Source: Roseiarcus sp963709185
GTDB lineage: Bacteria; Pseudomonadota; Alphaproteobacteria; Rhizobiales; Beijerinckiaceae
Assembly (NCBI GenBank): GCA_963709185.1
Contig: CAVPVQ010000025.1
Span: 1-64,000, forward strand
Direction: 5' to 3'
DNA length: 64,000 nucleotides
Of the stretch, positions 9,151-19,175 are shown one piece after another (positions within the stretch are counted from its first letter, which is position 1; every line of letters begins with the position of its first letter). The notes beneath the pieces are model-generated. The model made no database searches. It worked only from the letters and a program-made list of their open reading frames with translations, and was not told where the DNA came from. Made by a program: the position numbers and the translations under genes.

Positions 9151-9735
9151 ATGAACGGTCGAACCTCGCCGAGCAGGGCAATCGCCGTCGGGCCAGCGGC
9201 GCGTTATACGGCAACGGCGCAGTGGCTGCATTGGATCATCGCGCTGCTGATGTTGGCAACTATTCCGGTCGCCTGGCAGGTGCATGAGATGCATCCTGGC
9301 GCGCCGATGCGGGCGATCTATTTCGCTGTTCACAAGTCGCTCGGCGTCACCATCCTGCTGCTGGCTGTGGCGCGGCTGATCTGGCGCGTGCGCCACAAAC
9401 CACCGCCGTTCCCGTCATCCTCGCCGCGCTGGGTCGTCCGGATCGCGCAGGCCAATCACGTCCTGCTCTATGTCCTGCTGCTCGGCATGCCGATAGCCGG
9501 CTATGTCCATTCGGCCACGGGCGGCCACCCGATCAGCTATTTCGGGCTTTTCGATCTGCCGCTGCTGCCGCAGGATGACGCGGTCTCGCAGGCGACCTTG
9601 GTGATCCATCTGGCGGCAAGGTGGGTGGTCTACGCGCTGATCGTGCTGCACCTGCTCGGCACGGTGTGGCACGTCGTTGTTCAGCGCGACGGCACGCTCG
9701 ACCGGATGCTGCCCCCGCAAACCGGAGTTTCCTGA
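9151..9735 (+). CDS. Cytochrome b561 family protein
   Basis: This is a four-helix membrane protein of about 194 residues. The first helix carries YTATAQWLHW, the second HKSLGVTILLL, the third QANHVLLYVLLLGMPIAGY and the fourth HLAARWVVYALIVLHLLGTVWH. They place the expected haem-ligating histidines. In-frame starts at 9118 and 9127 are possible. 9151 gives the usual short cytoplasmic N-terminus before RYTATAQWLHW. It probably passes electrons between quinol and a periplasmic partner, and a set of periplasmic redox proteins follows on the same strand. Confidence 0.85.
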   Translation: MNGRTSPSRAIAVGPAARYTATAQWLHWIIALLMLATIPVAWQVHEMHPGAPMRAIYFAVHKSLGVTILLLAVARLIWRVRHKPPPFPSSSPRWVVRIAQANHVLLYVLLLGMPIAGYVHSATGGHPISYFGLFDLPLLPQDDAVSQATLVIHLAARWVVYALIVLHLLGTVWHVVVQRDGTLDRMLPPQTGVS

Positions 9736-9822
9736 GATCGGCGGGCGGCTCCTCCCGCTCCGACTGTTAAACTTCGCGAAATCCTGGCACAGAACCGGCC
9801 AACCATGAAGGGAAGACGTCGT

Positions 9823-10467
9823 ATGAAATGGATCGGACTCGCCTCGGCCGCGGCGCTCGCATTCACCGGCCATGCCGCGCGCGCAGACGAGGCTGCCACG
9901 CAATTCGCCAAGATCTTCAGCGATGTGTGCCTCGGCAAGTTCGGCCACCTCGACAAGATCAATGACTGGGCGGCCGGCCAGAACCTGCTGCCCATAACCA
10001 ACCCGCGGGCGCTGGCAGTGTTCGCGGGCAGGCCGAATGCGGACGGCAAGACGGTGTCGGTGGCCGGCGGTGGCGTGCCCGGTTCCGGCAAGGCTTGGGC
10101 AGTGCACGACGACTCTGGCCATTTCGTGCTGGCGACCCGCCTGGACCCCAAGTCTTGCGTGCTCTGGGCGCAGAAGGCGGAGTCCGCCGCCGTGGAGACG
10201 GCCTTCGCGAAGATGGTCGAAATTGCATCGACGCCTGGGACGGACGTGAAGCTCACCGAGGACAAGAATGCCGACATACCAGGAGGGAAGGTGCACATTC
10301 GCGTCTATCGCGTTTGGGCGGGATCGGCGCTCAACAGTCTCGCTTTGGTGATGGCGGTCGTCAGCCGTTCCGGCGGGCCGTTCCAGGCGATGCTCGAAGC
10401 GCAACGTGTCGTCGGTCGTGACGACGCGATAAACCCGATGGTGCCGCTTGAACTACCGCCGAGTTAG
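9823..10467 (+). CDS. Secreted hypothetical protein
   Basis: 214 residues from the ATG at 9823, which has a GAAGGGA ribosome site; an ATG at 9805 lacks one. Residues 1-20 are a signal peptide (MKWIGLASAAALAFTGHAARA). The mature part has a conserved-looking core, GKAWAVHDDSGHFVLATRL...KSCVLWAQ, with two cysteines that could pair. The C-terminal part SALNSLALVMAVVSRSGGPFQAMLEAQR is mildly amphipathic. It resembles the small NMCC_0638-type periplasmic family, but I cannot be sure. It follows the cytochrome b561 gene by 87 bases and may share its transcript. Confidence 0.6.
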   Translation: MKWIGLASAAALAFTGHAARADEAATQFAKIFSDVCLGKFGHLDKINDWAAGQNLLPITNPRALAVFAGRPNADGKTVSVAGGGVPGSGKAWAVHDDSGHFVLATRLDPKSCVLWAQKAESAAVETAFAKMVEIASTPGTDVKLTEDKNADIPGGKVHIRVYRVWAGSALNSLALVMAVVSRSGGPFQAMLEAQRVVGRDDAINPMVPLELPPS

Positions 10468-10665
10468 AGGCGGCGCGATCGGCTGCCGGCACGGGAACCC
10501 CGCATCATTGGCGTTCCGCACCCAATATTGTGGTTGTATGACATCGTAGAAGCAGGTAAGCTGACGGTCTTGGTCGTTGACTTTCCGATGCGCGAAATAG
10601 GCGGCCGAGTGGATAGTGAAATGCGTCGCGTCACTAAGGAACAAATCGAGACTTGGGAGGATAAT

Positions 10666-11958
10666 ATGCTAATAGCGAGACGAAAGAGCAGAATACTGCC
10701 GACGCTGGTGGGCGCCGTCAGCATGGCGGGATTGGCCATCGCGGGACTAACTCCTTCCACTGTGGCTCGCGCTGATGATGCGCTGATACATTACAACGGC
10801 AACACCCGGGATTATTGGGAGCATCCGCCCGCTGACTGGTATATGGGCGATGAAAATGCCGCACAGCATGGCGAGCGGCCCTATCCCGGGCAGCCGACTC
10901 CGACTGCGCATGACGAACTCGTCAATCTGGTGAAGGAGAACATCAAGCTCCAGCCTGGCTTCCACATCGAAGTCCTGGCCAGCGGTATTGACTGCCCTCG
11001 CCAGATGGTGTTCGGCGACGACGGCACCCTGTACGTCGGCTGCTGGACCGATCACGTCTTCGCGTTGAAGAAGCAAGGCGGCGCATGGACCTCGAAGATC
11101 ATCATCAAAGGCCTGAGAATGCCGACCGGCATCGGCTTCCACAACGGCTCGCTTTATGTGGCCGACATCGACAAGATTTACAAATACGCCGACATCGCCA
11201 AGAACATCGATAACCCCAAGGGCGAGGTCGTCTACAGCGACTTCCCGCCGTATACTTCGCACGGCTGGAAGTACATGGTCGCCGATACAGAGAGGCCCGG
11301 CTGGTTCTACATCCCGGTAGGACCGCCTTGCAGCGAATGCCTACCGCCTTCGGGCACGGCGCAGTACCGCCATATCAATCCCGACCAAGGCCTTTCGGAG
11401 GTCGTGGCGCTCGGGCAGCGGAACAGCGTCGGCGGCGACGTGGACCCGCGCAGCGGGCAACTGTGGTTCTCTGAGAACGCCCGCGACTGGATGGGCGACA
11501 ACCTGCCGTCTGACAAGCTCAATCATCTGGCGAAGTGGGGGCAGCATTTTGGCTACCCGTACTGCCATCAGGGCGATCTTCCGGACCCGACCTATAATAT
11601 GGGCCACAAGTGCGACGAGTTCACCCCTCCCGCGCTCAACGTCGGTCCGCACATGGCTCCGCTCGGCATGAAGTTCTATTCCGGCAATAACTTCCCCGCC
11701 GAATATCACGATAACATCTTCCTCGCCGAGCACGGCGGCTGGAACCAGCGTATCCACACGGGCGCCCGGATCATGCGCATCCAGACGGATGTCAATGGCG
11801 AACACGTGACGCAGGAGCCATTCGCCTGGGGTTGGATCAAGGACAACAAGTACTGGGGTCGTCCCAACGACATCGCGATCAGCCCGGAAGACGGGTCCAT
11901 GCTGGTAGCCGACGATCAGGCCGGTGCGATCTACCGCATCTGGTACGACGGCAAGTAA
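10666..11958 (+). CDS. Periplasmic sorbosone/glucose dehydrogenase-like beta-propeller protein
   Basis: 430 residues from the ATG at 10666, which follows GGGAGG; the longer in-frame reading to 10528 has no ribosome site. A signal peptide (ending PSTVARADD) precedes a propeller of the GSDH/sorbosone dehydrogenase family: GIDCPRQMVFGDDGTLYVGC, MPTGIGFHNGSLYVAD, GQRNSVGGDVDPRSGQLWFSENARDWMGD and GRPNDIAISPEDGSMLVADDQAGAIYRIWY. Members use PQQ or act as sugar/aldose oxidases, and the GxRNxxG and WFSEN motifs are typical. The next gene encodes a di-haem cytochrome c, a logical electron acceptor. Confidence 0.85.
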   Translation: MLIARRKSRILPTLVGAVSMAGLAIAGLTPSTVARADDALIHYNGNTRDYWEHPPADWYMGDENAAQHGERPYPGQPTPTAHDELVNLVKENIKLQPGFHIEVLASGIDCPRQMVFGDDGTLYVGCWTDHVFALKKQGGAWTSKIIIKGLRMPTGIGFHNGSLYVADIDKIYKYADIAKNIDNPKGEVVYSDFPPYTSHGWKYMVADTERPGWFYIPVGPPCSECLPPSGTAQYRHINPDQGLSEVVALGQRNSVGGDVDPRSGQLWFSENARDWMGDNLPSDKLNHLAKWGQHFGYPYCHQGDLPDPTYNMGHKCDEFTPPALNVGPHMAPLGMKFYSGNNFPAEYHDNIFLAEHGGWNQRIHTGARIMRIQTDVNGEHVTQEPFAWGWIKDNKYWGRPNDIAISPEDGSMLVADDQAGAIYRIWYDGK

Positions 11959-12050
11959 CCTGTCGCGGCAGAGCCTTACCCTCGCCCGGCGCACAACCTG
12001 TCCGGGCGAGGCGACTTTCTCCCAGAAAACGACGAGAGAATTCCCGGGTC

Positions 12051-12668
12051 ATGCGACTCTTTCTTTGGTTCGTCGTGACGATGACCATGACCGTCTCCGC
12101 CACTGCGATCGCAGCCGACGGCGTTCCCGCGGCCGGCAAGACGAAGGCCGACGCGGCCGGTTGTTTCGGCTGCCATGGCGTCGACGGCATCCCCACCGAC
12201 AACGGTCTCGCGCTTGACAAGAACGTTCCCAACCTCGCCGCCGAGCCCGACCTGTACACGCAGTTTCAGCTCGTCTTCTTCCGCAAGGGCGTGCGAAAGA
12301 ACGAACTCATGAACGCGATGGCCGGCTCGCTGAGCGACGACGACGTCCGCGATATCGCCGCGTATTTCGCCTCGCTGCCGCCCGTCAGTACGCCGCCGCC
12401 GGCGGATGCGGCGCCCGATGAGACCAAACTCGGGGAAAAGGTGGCGGCAGCGATCCGCTGCGCAAACTGCCACGGCGATCACTTCGAAGGCGTCGACAAC
12501 ATGGGACGCCTCGCGGGCCAACGCGAGGACTATCTCTACAAGGCGCTGCGCGACTTCAAGTCCGGCGCGCGCGTCGCGACGGGCGCCGCCAGCATGGCGG
12601 AAGTGGTGTACCCGCTCGGCGATACGGAGATGAGGTCGCTCGCGCACTACCTGTCGCGGCTGCGCTGA
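12051..12668 (+). CDS. Di-haem cytochrome c (c4-like)
   Basis: The 205-residue protein has a signal peptide (MRLFLWFVVTMTMTVSATAIAA). Its two class-I cytochrome domains each have a CxxCH haem site (CFGCH near residue 41, CANCH near 140). Each also has a distal Met region (LMNAMAGSLSDDDVRDIAAYFASL, and a second set ending MRSLAHYLSRL). The ATG at 12051 is 92 bases after the sorbosone-dehydrogenase-like gene. The arrangement suggests that it accepts electrons from the dehydrogenase in the periplasm. Confidence 0.88.
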   Translation: MRLFLWFVVTMTMTVSATAIAADGVPAAGKTKADAAGCFGCHGVDGIPTDNGLALDKNVPNLAAEPDLYTQFQLVFFRKGVRKNELMNAMAGSLSDDDVRDIAAYFASLPPVSTPPPADAAPDETKLGEKVAAAIRCANCHGDHFEGVDNMGRLAGQREDYLYKALRDFKSGARVATGAASMAEVVYPLGDTEMRSLAHYLSRLR

Positions 12669-12799
12669 CGGGGCGGAATGGGCTGCGTTCCGCCCTGTCT
12701 GGCTGCATTGGCGGCACATCGCGGGAAACGACGAACCGGAGAAGCTTTCTTCGCGACGGCCACGGCGCAAGCCGCGGCCTCGGTGAACGGGAGGGCGTA

Positions 12800-14165
12800 A
12801 TGCCGATCGACAAGCCGCGGGATTTCCCGCTCGAGGCGTTACCGGCGACCTTACCCGGCGTCGCATCGAGAACGGCAATCGTCCCCGCCTGCGCAGATGT
12901 CTCGCCTGCGCGCGCGGTCACGCGCCGGGGCCTGATCGGCGCAGGCATAGGACTGGCGGCAAGCGCCGCGCCGACAGCGCCGGCGCGCGCGGAAACGGGA
13001 TCGGGCGCCAATCTCCCTCCCGCCGTTCCCCAATGGCAGCGGCAGCCGGGCGTCGAAGTCATGACCCCGCCCTACGGCCTGCCTTCGCCTCACGAGGCGA
13101 ATGTCGTTCGCCGGCCACGCGCGGGAGCGAGGCCGCCGACGAATCTCGCCGCGCTCAGCGTCACCCCGCTGCAGGACCTTGCCGGCGTCGTCACGCCGAA
13201 CGGTCTGCACTACGAGCGGCACCATTCGGGCGTGCCCGCCATCGATCCCGACCAGCATCGCCTGATCGTCCACGGCCTCGTCGAGCGGCCAATGATCTTC
13301 ACGATGGAGGATCTCGATTCGTTTTCCCTCTGTGTCGCGCCTCCACTTCCTCGAATGTTCCGGCAATTCGTCGCCGAACTGGACCGCGCCAGCGCCGGAG
13401 CTCACTGTCCAGGACACGCACGGGTTGCTCAGTTGCGCCGAATGGACCGGCGTGCCGCTCGCCACGGTTCTCGACGAGGCGGGCGTCAGCCCCCAAGCGA
13501 AATGGTTTCTCGCCGAAGGGGCTGACGCCGCCGCGATGACGCGGAGCATTCCGATCGAAAAGGCGCTCGACGACGCCCTCCTCGCCTATGCGCAAAACGG
13601 CGAGAGGTTGCGGCCGGAGCAGGGTTATCCGCTCCGTCTGCTGCTGCCCGGCTACGAGGGCAACGCCAACGTCAAATGGCTGCGGCGCATCAAGGTCGGC
13701 GCGGCGCCCTTCGAGACGCGCGAAGAGACTTCGAAATACACGATGGTGATGCCGGATCACACGATTCGGCAATTTAATTTCGTTATGGAGGCCAAATCCG
13801 TTATCACCTTTCCCTCCGGCGGTCAGCGGCTTCGGACGCCCGGCTTTTGCGAAATCTCGGGACTCGCCTGGTCGGGGGCCGGAAAGGTTCTGCGCGTCGA
13901 GGTGTCGACCGACGGAGGTCTGAACTGGCGCGAGGCCACCCTGCAGGAACCGGTTCTGTCGAAATGTCTGACGCGCTTTCGCTTGCCCTGGCGCTGGGAT
14001 GGCGGCGCCGCGGTCCTTGCCAGTCGGGTCATGGATTCCACAGGCTACATCCAGCCGAGCCGCGACGCCTTGCTCAAGGTGCGCGACGGTCGAGCCTATT
14101 ATCACAACAACGCCATCCAAAGCTGGCGCGTCGCTTCGTCGGGAGCAGTGACCAATGCGGGTTGA
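12800..14165 (+). pseudogene. soxC: SoxC-like molybdopterin sulfite dehydrogenase, one frameshift
   Basis: A Tat-type signal (TRRGLIGAGIGLAAS, near residue 41) is followed by the oxidoreductase molybdopterin-binding domain. The frame runs to DSFSL at about 13330. There one extra T in a TTTT run shifts it, and the protein continues as SVSRLHFLECSGNSSPNW in the frame ending 14165. ECSGN carries the molybdenum-ligating Cys of the SoxC/sulfite oxidase family. The C-terminal Mo-co dimerisation domain is complete (WSGAGKVLRVEVSTDGGLNW...TGYIQPSRDAL). The reconstructed length of about 454 residues is normal. No soxXYZAB genes are seen. Confidence 0.8.
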
Positions 14166-14704
14166 TGGGTTCTTCAGCGCCGGGCTCGCGGCCTTGCTCT
14201 TCAGTGGCGCGCTCGCAGCGACCGCCATCGCCGGCGAGTCCCACGGCATCGGCCGCGCGGCGACCCCCGAGGAGATCGCGGGCTGGAACATCGACGTCTC
14301 GCCCGACGGCGCGGGCCTGCCGCCTGGCCGTGGCGGGGTCAGCGAAGGCCGCGCAATCTATGAGGAGAAGTGCGCAGCCTGTCATGGCGCGCACGGTGAA
14401 GGCAAGCCGATGGATCGGACTCGTCGGCGGCTTCGGCACGGTATTCGACGCCAAGTCGGAAAGGACGGTCGGAAGCTACTGGCCCTACGCCACCACCCTG
14501 TTTGACTATGTCAGGCGCGCGATGCCCTTCAACGCGCCGCAGTCATTGACCCCCGACCAAGTCTACGCGGTCTCGGCCTACATCCTCTACCTCAATAATC
14601 TTGTGCCGCAGGATGCGGTCCTCGACGCCGAGACGCTGCCGAAAATAGAAATGCCAAACCGATCCCATTTCGTCAGCGCGTTCACACCGCGCCGCGCGCC
14701 GTAA
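14155..14704 (+). pseudogene. soxD: SoxD-like mono-haem cytochrome c, one frameshift
   Basis: The ATG at 14155 overlaps the end of the SoxC-like gene by 11 bases, indicating coupling. A signal peptide is followed by one haem site, CAACHGAHGEGKPM. Near 14418 one extra base shifts the frame, and the protein goes on as LVGGFGTVFDAKSERTVGSY WPYATTLFDYVRRAMPFNAP to 14704. This is the conserved half of SoxD-type cytochromes. At about 183 residues it is shorter than classical di-haem SoxD. It would be the electron acceptor of the SoxC-like enzyme. Confidence 0.78.
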
Positions 14705-14737
14705 CGCGTGTAGTTCATGGATGGAATCGCCGCCTGG

Positions 14738-14757
14738 ATTCCGGCTTTCGCCGGAAT
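14738..14757. repeat. REP-like palindrome after the SoxCD-like pair
   Basis: ATTCCGGC-TTTC-GCCGGAAT is a perfect 8-base stem with a 4-base loop, within the common dispersed element TGGATTCCGGCTTTCGCCGG. It lies 34 bases after the SoxD-like stop and could double as a transcription end, although no T-run follows. Confidence 0.6.
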
Positions 14758-14836
14758 GACAAAGCGGTCGATTCCGCCCCGGCGCAGCCGGTTCTAGGCC
14801 GTACGTGTTGGACCCTATATTCCGAGGGAGGATGCG

Positions 14837-15154
14837 ATGATCGTCGATCTGAGAACTTATACGATGACGCCGGGGCGCCTCAACGCCTGGTTGAAGCTCT
14901 ATGAGAGCGACGGCTATCCCATCCATGTCCGGCATCTCGGCGCGCCGATGGGGATTTTCACCACTGAGGTTGGAACGCTCAACCAAGTGGTGTTCTTCTG
15001 GCGCTTCGAGAGCCAGGCCGACCGGGAAAAGCGGCGCGCCGCGCTCGAAGCCGATCCCGACTGGGCTGCGTATCGCAAGAAGAGCGCGGAAGCCGGCAAC
15101 GTCCAGCATCAAGAGAACAAGATCATCAAACCGACCTCGTTCTCGCCGAAGTGA
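14837..15154 (+). CDS. NIPSNAP family protein
   Basis: The 105-residue protein starts MIVDLRTYTMTPGRLNAWL, the hallmark N-terminus of NIPSNAP proteins, a ferredoxin-like dimeric alpha/beta barrel. It continues through TTEVGTLNQVVFFWRFESQADREKRR and DPDWAAYRKKSAEAG. A GGGAGGATGCG ribosome site precedes the ATG. The bacterial function is not established. It often sits beside organic-acid uptake genes, as here beside a convergent TRAP operon. Confidence 0.85.
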   Translation: MIVDLRTYTMTPGRLNAWLKLYESDGYPIHVRHLGAPMGIFTTEVGTLNQVVFFWRFESQADREKRRAALEADPDWAAYRKKSAEAGNVQHQENKIIKPTSFSPK

Positions 15155-15216
15155 GGTTGGGCGCGCCTGTCGAGCGGCGCCCTTCTCCCGCGCCCGGGAG
15201 GCGAGGCCGCAGACCC

Positions 15217-16221
15217 TCACCCGCCGCGTGCCGCCTCCACCATCGCGCGGAACTTCGCGACATTGTCCGCGCCGGCATAGGCGGCGATCCGCAGGTAGGC
15301 CGGCTCCATCAGCGCCCGGAACGGCGCAAGATCGGGCTTGGTGACCTGCATGCCCGCGCGACTTCAGCTTTTTGATCTGATCCTCCTCGCCGTCGGCCGT
15401 GAGTTTACGCATCAGGTCGCCCGCCGCGACGCTCTCTTCGCGGAATATCGTCTGCTGCTCGGGCGTCAACTTCTTCCACGTATTGACGCCAACGGTATGG
15501 ATCATGTTGTTGTAGATGTGCCGGGTGAGCGCCAGGTACTTCTGCGTCTCGTAGAACTTGTTGAAATAAATCACCGCGATCGGGTTTTCCTCGCCGTCGA
15601 CCACTTTCTGCGCGAGCGCAAGGTAGAGTTCCGGAAAGGCGATCGCCTGCACGCTGGCGCCAAGCGCCTCCATCGAAGCCTGGATCTGCAATTCCGGCGG
15701 CGTGCGCAGTTTCAGGCCCTTGATGTCGCCGGGCGTTTGGATCGGGCGCACGCTGTTGGTGACATTGCGGAAGCCGTAGTCCCAGTTACGCAAGAGAATG
15801 AAACCCTGCGCTTCGGCAAGCGGCGCCAGCCATGTCATGCCGGGGCCATCGAGGACGCGAAAGACGAGCGCCTGGCTGTCGAAGATGAACGGCAGCATCA
15901 CGGCGCCGAAGGCCTTGTCGAACTTGTCGAGCTGGCCCTGCGTTGGCAACCCCATATCGATCGCCCCCGAGCTTGATCTGCTGCGCCTGCTCGGGCGGAC
16001 CGCCGAGCTGGTTGTTCGGGAAGATCATGATCCTGATGGCGCCGTCGGTGCGCTTTTCCACGCGGCTGGCGAATTGCTTGGCGGCGATATTGGCGGGGTG
16101 ATCCTCCTGCGCGAAATGGGCGAAACGAAGCGTCAGTGTCGCCGCGCGCGCGACATGCGGAGCCGCCAGCCTCAGTGCGGCGGCGCCTGCGCCGCACCTT
16201 TAGAAAGTCTCTGCGATCCAT
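15217..16221 (-). pseudogene. TRAP transporter substrate-binding protein (DctP), several frameshifts
   Basis: The start is the ATG at 16221 with AAGGGAGGATGTC before it. MDRRDFLK is a Tat/Sec signal start that loses frame within about 15 codons. The mature part then reads VARAATLTLRFAHFAQEDHP...DGAIRIMIFPNNQLGG. One extra G in a G-run near 15965 shifts it to IDMGLPTQGQLDKFDKAFGA. This continues cleanly to KKLKSRG, where another extra G near 15350 moves it to MQVTKPDLAPFRALMEPAYL with stop TGA at 15219-15217. The fold and solute-contact regions are otherwise normal. It is the last gene of a regulator-DctQM-DctP run. Confidence 0.75.
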
Positions 16222-16270
16222 GACATCCTCCCTTGATCGATCGACGTTTCGCCGCTGACGCGGACCCTGC

Positions 16271-18255
16271 CTATCCGCGAAAACCGAAATAATTCGGCAA
16301 GAACAGAGACGAGCCACGGCACGAAGGCAATGATGAGAGGCCAATGAGCACCACGGCGAGATACGGGAGCATGGCGCGCGAGGCGGCCTCGATGTCGCAG
16401 CGCATCACGGCGCAGCAGACGTAGAAATCCGACGCCCGCCAGCGGCATGAAGCCGCCAACCCCCATCGCGATGATCATCACGAGCGCATAGTGGAGTTCG
16501 CTGAGGCCGATTCTCCCGGCGATCGGCAGCAGCAGAGGCGCGAGCACGTTCAGCGACGGCAGCCCTTCGAGCAGCACGCCGACGAAGATCAGCAGCGCGA
16601 TCGAGCCGACCATGAAGACCGCAGCGCTGTTGCCGGTCGAGCCGATCAGGTCGACAAGGCGTTGCGGCACATAGGCGACCGTCAGCGTCCAGGAGAACGC
16701 GGAGGCGGCGGCGAAGATGAAAAGCAACACGCCGGTCAGCGAGGCTGTATCGCCAATGGCGCGCACGAAGTCGTCGAACCGCATTTCGCGATAGACGACC
16801 ATGGCGAGAAAGACGCCGTAGACGACCGCGATGGCAGCCAACTCGGTCGGCGTCGCCAGCCCTGAGAGGATTCCGGCGAGCAGCAATCCCGGCATCAATA
16901 TCGGCAGCACGGCGCCAAGGCCGGCCCGAACGACAGAACGAAGCGGAGCGCGAGGGAGCTTCGGCGCGCCCGTGCGGCGCGCGCGCACATAAATGAGCGC
17001 GGCGAGGCAGACCGCTATGACCGCGGCGGGTATGACGCCGCCGATGAACATCGCCGCCACCGATACGTTGGTGATCGAACCGACGATCAACATCGCGACG
17101 CTCGGCGGCACCGTCTCGCCCATGATCGCCGCAGAGGCGAGCACAGCCGCGCCTTCGGCGGCGCCATGACGCTCGCGCAGCTCATCCCGCATCACCGTGC
17201 CGACCGCGGCGACGTCGGCTGGCTTCGAGCCCGACAGGCCGGAGATGACGTACATGCTGACGACCGTGACTTGGAGCAGCCCACCGCGCAAATGGCCGAC
17301 GAGCGCGTGGATGAAGCGGATCAGGCGCAGACTGACGCCGCCGCGCTCCATGACGAGTCCGGCGAGAATGAAGAACGGAATCGCCAGCAGAATGTAATTG
17401 CCGGTGCCGTTCACCATGTTTTGCGGCAGCACAGCGAGCGAAGCGGCGCCGCTGCCCCAGAGATAGGCGGTTGTGGCGAACGAGCAGCACGAACCCGACC
17501 GGCACGCCCGCGAGAATGGCGAGGACGAAAAGCACGAGAGCGGCAAGGATCGGCGCGTCGTCGCCGAGGACCGGCAGCCATTGGCCGCAGGTCGCGGCGG
17601 CGACGCCCGTCACGAGAACGAATGCGGCCGCCGTCGGCAGCGCCGCCTTGCCATGTGTGCGCCGGAGGCGGTCCGCGGCGAAGACCATTATGAGCACCAT
17701 GCCTAACGGAAGCGGCATCGCGATCAACGACGCGGGAAGCTGCAGAATCGGCGTTCGCTCGCTCCAGTTCGAAGCGATGAATTCGGCCGAGACGACGCCC
17801 GTCAGCCCTGTTGCGAAAAGAACGACGACGTCGGCGAGCGCCAAGCAGATGCGTTCGCCCTGAGCTGGCAGCATTGCGAGGATCAACCGCACATGGGCAT
17901 GCTCGCGCCGCCGATAGGCGACGGCGCCGCCGACGAACGCCATGACCGACAAGGCCAGCCTGGCGACCTCGTCAGACCACAGAAACGAGTGCTGGAAGAA
18001 GATGCGCGCCAGGATATTGGCCAACACGAGCGCGAGTTCGACGAATAGCGCCGCGACGACCAGCGATTCCGCAAGACGCACCGCCACGCGAATCACGAAG
18101 CCGTCGTGCGACGCAGACTCGAAGCCGTCGCTGCGACCTGTGGGCGCCGCGCCGATCGCGTCGACCGACGTCGCAGCGGCTTCAGTCCGGCGACGCGTCA
18201 TCTGCGGTGTCCGGCCTCGCCGCGAAAGCGATCGGTAACCTCGCCTCCATCGCAT
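16271..18255 (-). pseudogene. Fused TRAP permease DctQ-DctM, at least four frameshifts
   Basis: The N-terminal part (from about 18255, after GGGAGGA) is a four-helix DctQ domain: LAESLVVAALFVELALVLAN, SFLWSDEVARLALSVMAFVG and PLPLGMVLIMVFA. It runs into the DctM domain. One extra base near 17481 moves the frame to LFATTAYLWGSG...NYILLAIPFFILAGLVM. The DctM core is then clean: GLSGSKPADVAAVGTVM, MGETVPPSVAMLIVGS and LEGLPSLNVLAPLLLP. Three more indels between about 16430 and 16300 break the last two helices, which end LFLPNYFGFRG at 16271. It would import a carboxylate with the DctP downstream. Confidence 0.75.
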
Positions 18256-18292
18256 TCCTCCCAGTTGACGCCGGTCTCGCGCCGGCAAAAGG

Positions 18293-19052
18293 CTAGACGA
18301 ATGCCGATTTGGCCTCCGCGAAGTACTCCGGATTAAGCCGGCGGATGTCGGGAATGTCGGCGGCCAGACCATCGAGATGCGCCGCCATCGCAAGGGCGGC
18401 GCCGGCCGCGTCGCCAGCCTCGATCCTTGCCAAAACCTCGACGTGTTCTGCGATGACGCGCGCCATCCGGCCCTCCTGCGGCAGGGTGAGCCGGCGATAG
18501 CGATCGACGTGCACCTTGACCTGCTGGACCACCTTCCAGATCCCGGGATATCCGCCCGCGTGCGGCGATCGCGGCGTGGAAAGCCTCGTCGGCCGAATGG
18601 AACGCCTCGCGGTCGCCGGCCGTCTCGGCTTCCCGTTGGCGTTCCAGGATCGCCGATATCGAGACGACCTTACTTCGACTCGCGCGCTCCGCGGCGAACC
18701 GCGCCGATGTCTCTTCGAGCGCCTTGCGGATCACGATCGCCTCAGGCAACGCGGCAAGCGGAATGCGCGCGGCGAAGGTGCCTGACTGCGGGAAAATTTC
18801 GATCAGACCTTCATCGGCGAGCCTGAGAATGGCTTCGCGCACCGGGGTGCGGCTGACCCCGGACGCGGCAGCGATGCGGCTTTCGAAGATCGGCTCTCCG
18901 GGCGGACGTTCGAGCGACATGATCTGTGCCCGAAGATCCGCATAAATCATCGCCGGAGCCCGGCTCAGGCGGAATTCGCCGCCCCATGGCTTCCCGGTGA
19001 CGAACGCGCGCGATGCGGCGCTCGGCGTCTGGCTCATAGGCTCGATGGTCAT
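18293..19052 (-). pseudogene. GntR/FCD-family transcriptional regulator, one frameshift
   Basis: A winged-helix N-terminus (IYADLRAQIMSLERPPGEPI, SRIAAASGVSRTPVREAILR, then SGTFAARI) is followed by an FCD ligand domain (EAIVIRKALEETSARFAAER, FHSADEAFHAAIAA). An indel near 18560 shifts the frame to GGYPGIWKVVQQVKVHVDRY and then EHVEVLARIEAGDAAGAALAM. The His and Asp/Glu metal-binding pattern of FCD domains is retained. The gene heads the TRAP operon below it and is divergent from the SDR/OYE operon above it, so it probably controls both from the shared 120-base gap. Confidence 0.78.
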
Positions 19053-19175
19053 CGCGAATTTCCGCTGGCGTTAGAATTGATATATTAGTATTATGCGTCC
19101 ACGTCCACCCTTTGCGGCGTGCGAGGCGATCCCTTCGAGGCGGGTTCGGCGTCGCGATCGACGGAGGCGCCGAAC
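19053..19175. promoter_or_regulatory. Divergent promoter region between GntR regulator and SDR gene
   Basis: The gap contains the only strongly AT-rich stretch of the neighbourhood (about 19071-19094, core TTGATATATTAGTATTATG). It is a suitable place for overlapping divergent promoters and a GntR operator. No perfect palindrome is seen, and the boundaries are inferred from the gene starts. Confidence 0.35.

Noticed and set aside
9415..10404. Long minus-strand ORF (329 codons)
   Set aside because: Antisense to cytochrome b561 and the secreted protein, both with clear motifs; the antisense product has no recognisable family.
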